Assembly (NCBI GenBank): GCA_017938645.1
Contig: JAGBBE010000117.1
Coordinates: 1-7,760 of the forward strand
Origin: Clostridia bacterium
Lineage (GTDB): Bacteria > Bacillota_A > Clostridia > Christensenellales > Aristaeellaceae
Direction of reading: 5' to 3'
DNA: 7,760 bases
The position numbers were made by a program, and so were the translations under genes. Of the stretch, positions 5,221-7,760 are shown piece by piece; the first letter of the stretch is position 1; every line of letters begins with the position of its first letter. The notes under the pieces were generated by a model. That model ran no database searches and was not told where the DNA came from. It worked only from the letters and a program-made list of their open reading frames with translations.

Positions 5221-7278
5221 TCAAATCTCGTTAACTGTAGCTCTTTCGGCCTTGACCGTAACCTTCGTCTCCTTGCCGTCGTGGATGATGGTTACGTCCT
5301 GATCCTCGGCGGTGGGGTTCCAGAGGGTTGCGGCCATGGTGCCGTCCTGAGCGAGGTAGGCTTTGACGTGGACGTAGGGATTGTCCCAGGTGATGCCGTC
5401 GGTGTCAACGAAGCGTCCGTCGAGCAGGTATTTGGAGTACTCGCGGTAGAGCGCGTTGAGCTCCTTGAGGTACTCGGTGTAACGCGGGATGTCGCTGAAG
5501 GAGCCGCAGCAGCGGTAGATGGTCATGTCAAACTTGAGGCCCATCATGAAGGAGTAGCCTGCATCGGCCAGATAATGGGTTTCGTCCTCGCCGCACTCGC
5601 GGTTGGTGACGACCACTTCAGGCATGACGTAGCGGTAAAGCTCGAGCATCTGATGGTCATCCTTGGCGGCTTCGAGGTCAGCGGCGCCCTTGGGCGTGCG
5701 CAGACGGGGCTCGACCCAGGTGTTGTTGGTGTGCACGATATCCATGTACATGCCGTAGATATCGCAGTCATTTTCCATCATGATGATCTTGTCCTCGCCC
5801 CAGGTCTCCTTGATATGATCGCGCAGACGACCGTACAGCGCGCTCTTGCCCTCGTGGGAATGGCTGGGCTTTTCGTGAGTATGACCCTCGGCGTAGCAGA
5901 AGTAGGGATTCATTGCGCCGATGTCGTACAGCACGCCGTCGCAGCCAAGGCTGAGGCACTGGTCAGCGGCCCACTTCATCTTTTCCTCCCACAGCGGCGC
6001 GCCGGGGCAGGCGAGGAACATGGGCATGGCAGGATTGCCGATTTTGCGGTAGGTACCCTCGCCGCAATAGGTTTCGGAGAAGGGAATGTCCTCGTTCCAG
6101 ATGGACTTGATGGTGCACTTGTCGCCGCCTTCGTTCTGATAGAACTCGCTCTGGTGGTCGATGAGCGCGATGGAGAGGAACATGAGCAGCTTGCCGCCCT
6201 TGGAATGCACGTAATCGATGCCCTTCTTGAGCTTTTCGATGCCGCCCAGCGCGCCCTCGTCCACATAATAATCCGGCCACATGCGGGCAAAGCCGCCCTT
6301 TTCCCAGCCGAGCAGGTAGAGGGTCTTGAATCCGGCGGCCTCGGTTTCATCATACAGGCGCGGGATGTCGTCAAACGTCCAGTTGCACTCGCAGTGATGC
6401 TGTTTGAGGATCACGCGCAGCCAGCCGGTGAAGTCCTTGGCCCACTGCGGACGCTCCGGAATGACCAGCGTGCCGCTGTCCTCCAGCCACTTGCGGTACA
6501 TTCTTGCGCCGGCGTGCCAGTCGCCCAGGTGCGGATTGATGACCATCGACGGGCTGACGAACGTTTCGCCAGCCTCCATCATCGGATAATACACAAAACC
6601 GAAGCGCAGCACATTTTCCTTGGTGGCGCGTTCCACGTGCAGGCACAGGCAGCGCTTGGTGGTATCCTCGGAACCGACGTACAGGCCTTCGTCCTTGTTA
6701 TACCAGTCGTACCACTGCATGCTCGCGCCGAAGCCCTGATACAGTCCGTCCATATCGGTATGGAACTGGTCATGGCGCTCATACTTACGGAATCCGGCGT
6801 AGGTGCTCAGGTCATTGAACGCGGGATTGCGCACCTTGGTGCCCATGCAGCGCGGCCACGTAATATAATCGTTTTCCGGATCGCCGCTAAGAGAACGCAA
6901 TCCGCTCACCGGCGTGAGCTGGATTTCCATCAGCTTAAAGCCGGGATCATTGTTGACAATCTCGGCAAACGCGCGCAGGCCTTCGTCATTCATCTGCAGA
7001 TGGATGGTCAGCTTCGCATCAATCGTCTTGCCCTTATCGGTGAGCAAACCATCATAATGCACAGTAATTTCGCTTTCGGTCTGGCTGATCGCGGGCTTCT
7101 GATCATCCGCCCAGATCGTGGCCTCCACCGTTTCGGTGCCGGGTACGGCATAGATCATCTTCCAGATATGCCCGGGCAGCGTCATATACTCATGACAGCT
7201 CAGCTTATTATACACGCTCACGCAATGAGCGCTCTGGTCAACAGCATACCTCATCGTTTTACCTTCAAGCAAATACAT
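5221..7278 (-). CDS. Putative cytosolic glycoside hydrolase, DUF6259-like
   Basis: This encodes a 685-residue protein without signal peptide or membrane segment, so probably cytosolic. The layout suggests an N-terminal beta-rich domain (about 1-255), then a TIM-barrel-like catalytic region (about 280-610), then a short beta domain (about 620-685). The linker DWHAGARMYRKWLEDSG-x-x-x-IPERPQWAKDFTGW (about 253-286) is typical of uncharacterised proteins I know as DUF6259. Barrel-strand motifs include FKTLYLLGWEKGG (about 317), GGKLLMFLS (about 361), GCDGVLYDIGA (445-455, Asp447 and Asp452) and IIMMENDCD (498-506, Glu502, Asp504, Asp506). These acids are the best guesses for catalytic residues. 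Remote likeness to retaining alpha-glycosidases is inference, and the substrate is unknown. An ATG start at 7278 is chosen because AAGGAGG lies 8 bases upstream. The frame stays open further upstream to a TTG at 7362, but that TTG overlaps the promoter's -35 box. Convergence with glgP suggests, but does not prove, a role in alpha-glucan use. Confidence 0.75.
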   Translation of the reverse strand: MYLLEGKTMRYAVDQSAHCVSVYNKLSCHEYMTLPGHIWKMIYAVPGTETVEATIWADDQKPAISQTESEITVHYDGLLTDKGKTIDAKLTIHLQMNDEGLRAFAEIVNNDPGFKLMEIQLTPVSGLRSLSGDPENDYITWPRCMGTKVRNPAFNDLSTYAGFRKYERHDQFHTDMDGLYQGFGASMQWYDWYNKDEGLYVGSEDTTKRCLCLHVERATKENVLRFGFVYYPMMEAGETFVSPSMVINPHLGDWHAGARMYRKWLEDSGTLVIPERPQWAKDFTGWLRVILKQHHCECNWTFDDIPRLYDETEAAGFKTLYLLGWEKGGFARMWPDYYVDEGALGGIEKLKKGIDYVHSKGGKLLMFLSIALIDHQSEFYQNEGGDKCTIKSIWNEDIPFSETYCGEGTYRKIGNPAMPMFLACPGAPLWEEKMKWAADQCLSLGCDGVLYDIGAMNPYFCYAEGHTHEKPSHSHEGKSALYGRLRDHIKETWGEDKIIMMENDCDIYGMYMDIVHTNNTWVEPRLRTPKGAADLEAAKDDHQMLELYRYVMPEVVVTNRECGEDETHYLADAGYSFMMGLKFDMTIYRCCGSFSDIPRYTEYLKELNALYREYSKYLLDGRFVDTDGITWDNPYVHVKAYLAQDGTMAATLWNPTAEDQDVTIIHDGKETKVTVKAERATVNEI

Positions 7279-7286
7279 CAGGGTAT

Positions 7287-7293
7287 CCTCCTT
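7287..7293 (-). promoter_or_regulatory. Ribosome binding site of the hydrolase-like gene (decides the start)
   Basis: AAGGAGG on the minus strand lies 8 bases before ATG 7278, an ideal arrangement. The TTG at 7362 and the ATG at 7344 lie upstream of, or within, the promoter and lack such a site. The gene should therefore be annotated from 7278. Confidence 0.9.
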
Positions 7294-7332
7294 AGCACAA
7301 TATTGAATTAACGAACCCAAATCGATAGCCTC

Positions 7333-7362
7333 ATTATAATTCATTTTATTCTGCTTTGCCAA
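7333..7362 (-). promoter_or_regulatory. Sigma-A-type promoter of the hydrolase-like gene
   Basis: On the minus strand, TTGGCA (7362-7357) and a consensus TATAAT (7338-7333) are 18 bases apart. Transcription would begin near 7326, giving a leader of about 47 bases. The octamer TTGTGCTA occurs on the minus strand both upstream (7390-7383) and downstream next to the ribosome site (7300-7293), possibly as regulator half-sites. A G7 run (7399-7405) and a C5 run (7376-7380) flank the upstream side. Confidence 0.78.
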
Positions 7363-7505
7363 TAGACAAAATAAACCCCCACTAGCACAAAATGAACTGG
7401 GGGGGTGAGGCGCTTGGACGCAGCGCGGGCGTTTTTTGAGTTGTGTGCTCAGGTTGTTGAGCGCTTTACCGAAGCACGTGCGGTTCTCTGCCCGCTCCGC
7501 TAGGG

Positions 7506-7552
7506 CCAGAGGACCAGGGGGACCCCCGTACCGGTCCCCCTAGGCCCTCTGG
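7506..7552. repeat. Compound GC-rich inverted repeat
   Basis: The outer arms CCAGAGG (7506-7512) and CCTCTGG (7546-7552) and the inner arms AGGGGGACC (7516-7524) and GGTCCCCCT (7533-7541) are exactly complementary. They give 16 paired bases with a small asymmetric internal loop and an 8-base terminal loop. No T-run follows on either strand, so it is not an ordinary terminator. It could be a dispersed palindromic element. Confidence 0.75.
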
Positions 7553-7574
7553 ACTCCCTTACCCCCTTCCGACG

Positions 7575-7589
7575 CCGGGGACACCCCGG
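7575..7589. repeat. Short hairpin CCGGGG-ACA-CCCCGG
   Basis: A perfect 6-bp all-GC stem with a 3-base loop lies 22 bases to the right of the larger inverted repeat. It probably belongs to the same structured element. No T-run follows. Confidence 0.5.
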
Positions 7590-7760
7590 ACCCCCGTAGG
7601 GATAAGGTACGGAATATAAGGAAGAGGAACGTGGCTAACAATTTTGCCATACTTCCGGGCGCACCATGTGACGCGCCCTCTTCTTCATTTTCAGGCTATG
7701 ATTAGCCCTTACAAGAGGAAAATGCGGTCTTTGCTTTTCCCTGCGGACGCAAGGCGAAAG

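Larger units (their letters stand above)
7399..7760. other. Non-coding GC-rich intergenic stretch with inverted repeats
   Basis: No gene with a recognisable product is visible in these 362 bases. The part after the G7 run contains a weak + strand hairpin (GCGCT/AGCGC, 7410-7426) with a T6 run at 7432-7437. A strong compound hairpin lies at 7506-7552, another at 7575-7589, and GGGCGC/GCGCCC arms at 7657-7678 are followed by a pyrimidine-rich TCTTCTTCATTTT. A short frame from ATG 7722 runs off the right edge with only 13 codons and cannot be judged. Confidence 0.5.

Noticed and set aside
5281..7311. A 676-codon open frame on the plus strand, antisense to the hydrolase-like gene.
   Set aside because: It has the same codon-bias shadow, a Val/Ala/His/Gly-rich translation, no recognised motif and no ribosome binding site tied to a start. 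The opposite strand carries a coherent protein with promoter and ribosome site.
7506..7589. CRISPR array or phage attachment site in the palindromic block.
   Set aside because: There are no regularly spaced direct repeats with unique spacers, no cas gene, and no tRNA or integrase gene nearby.
7722..7760. A short ATG frame at the right edge preceded by AGAGG.
   Set aside because: Only 13 codons are visible. The sequence is low in information and may be part of a repeat, so no coding claim is supportable.

Overview
The window looks like chromosomal DNA of a moderately GC-rich member of the Bacillota, most likely a gut-type clostridium. This is inferred from the adjacent murB-rapZ pair, strong AGGAGG-type ribosome binding sites, sigma-A-type promoters, a cytosolic carbohydrate-phosphorylase gene, and GC-rich dispersed intergenic repeats. 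I cannot name a species.

Layout. Bases 1-170 hold what looks like the last codons of an IS1182-type transposase on the + strand, followed by hairpins, one of them a good + strand terminator. Bases 171-2138 hold a leftward two-gene operon, murB then rapZ, read from a near-consensus promoter (TTGACA, 17 bp, TACAAT). The divergent control region between murB and glgP (about 2077-2445) carries the murB promoter, one copy of a 115-bp repeat, and the glgP promoter, whose -35 box lies inside a perfect inverted repeat resembling LacI/MalR-family operators. Bases 2446-4905 are glgP (alpha-glucan phosphorylase). Convergent to it, on the minus strand, is a gene for an uncharacterised cytosolic glycoside-hydrolase-like protein (5221-7278, resembling DUF6259 proteins). 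Between the two convergent stop codons lie two inverted copies of the 115-bp repeat around one bidirectional terminator. From 7363 to the end there is a roughly 400-bp stretch with GC-rich inverted repeats and no convincing gene.

How it works together. MurB (peptidoglycan precursor synthesis) and RapZ (a nucleotide-binding regulator tied to envelope precursor control in model species) form a cell-envelope unit. GlgP releases glucose-1-phosphate from stored or imported alpha-glucan. The hydrolase-like protein may act on a related intracellular glycan, but its substrate is unknown. The two carbohydrate genes have separate promoters and share only a terminator.

The best leads are the repeat family that begins 3-5 bases after two different stop codons and carries a covarying hairpin, the putative MalR-like operator on glgP, the uncharacterised hydrolase, and the break of the usual murB-rapZ-yvcK-whiA order beside a transposase remnant. 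I found no clear new multi-gene system.
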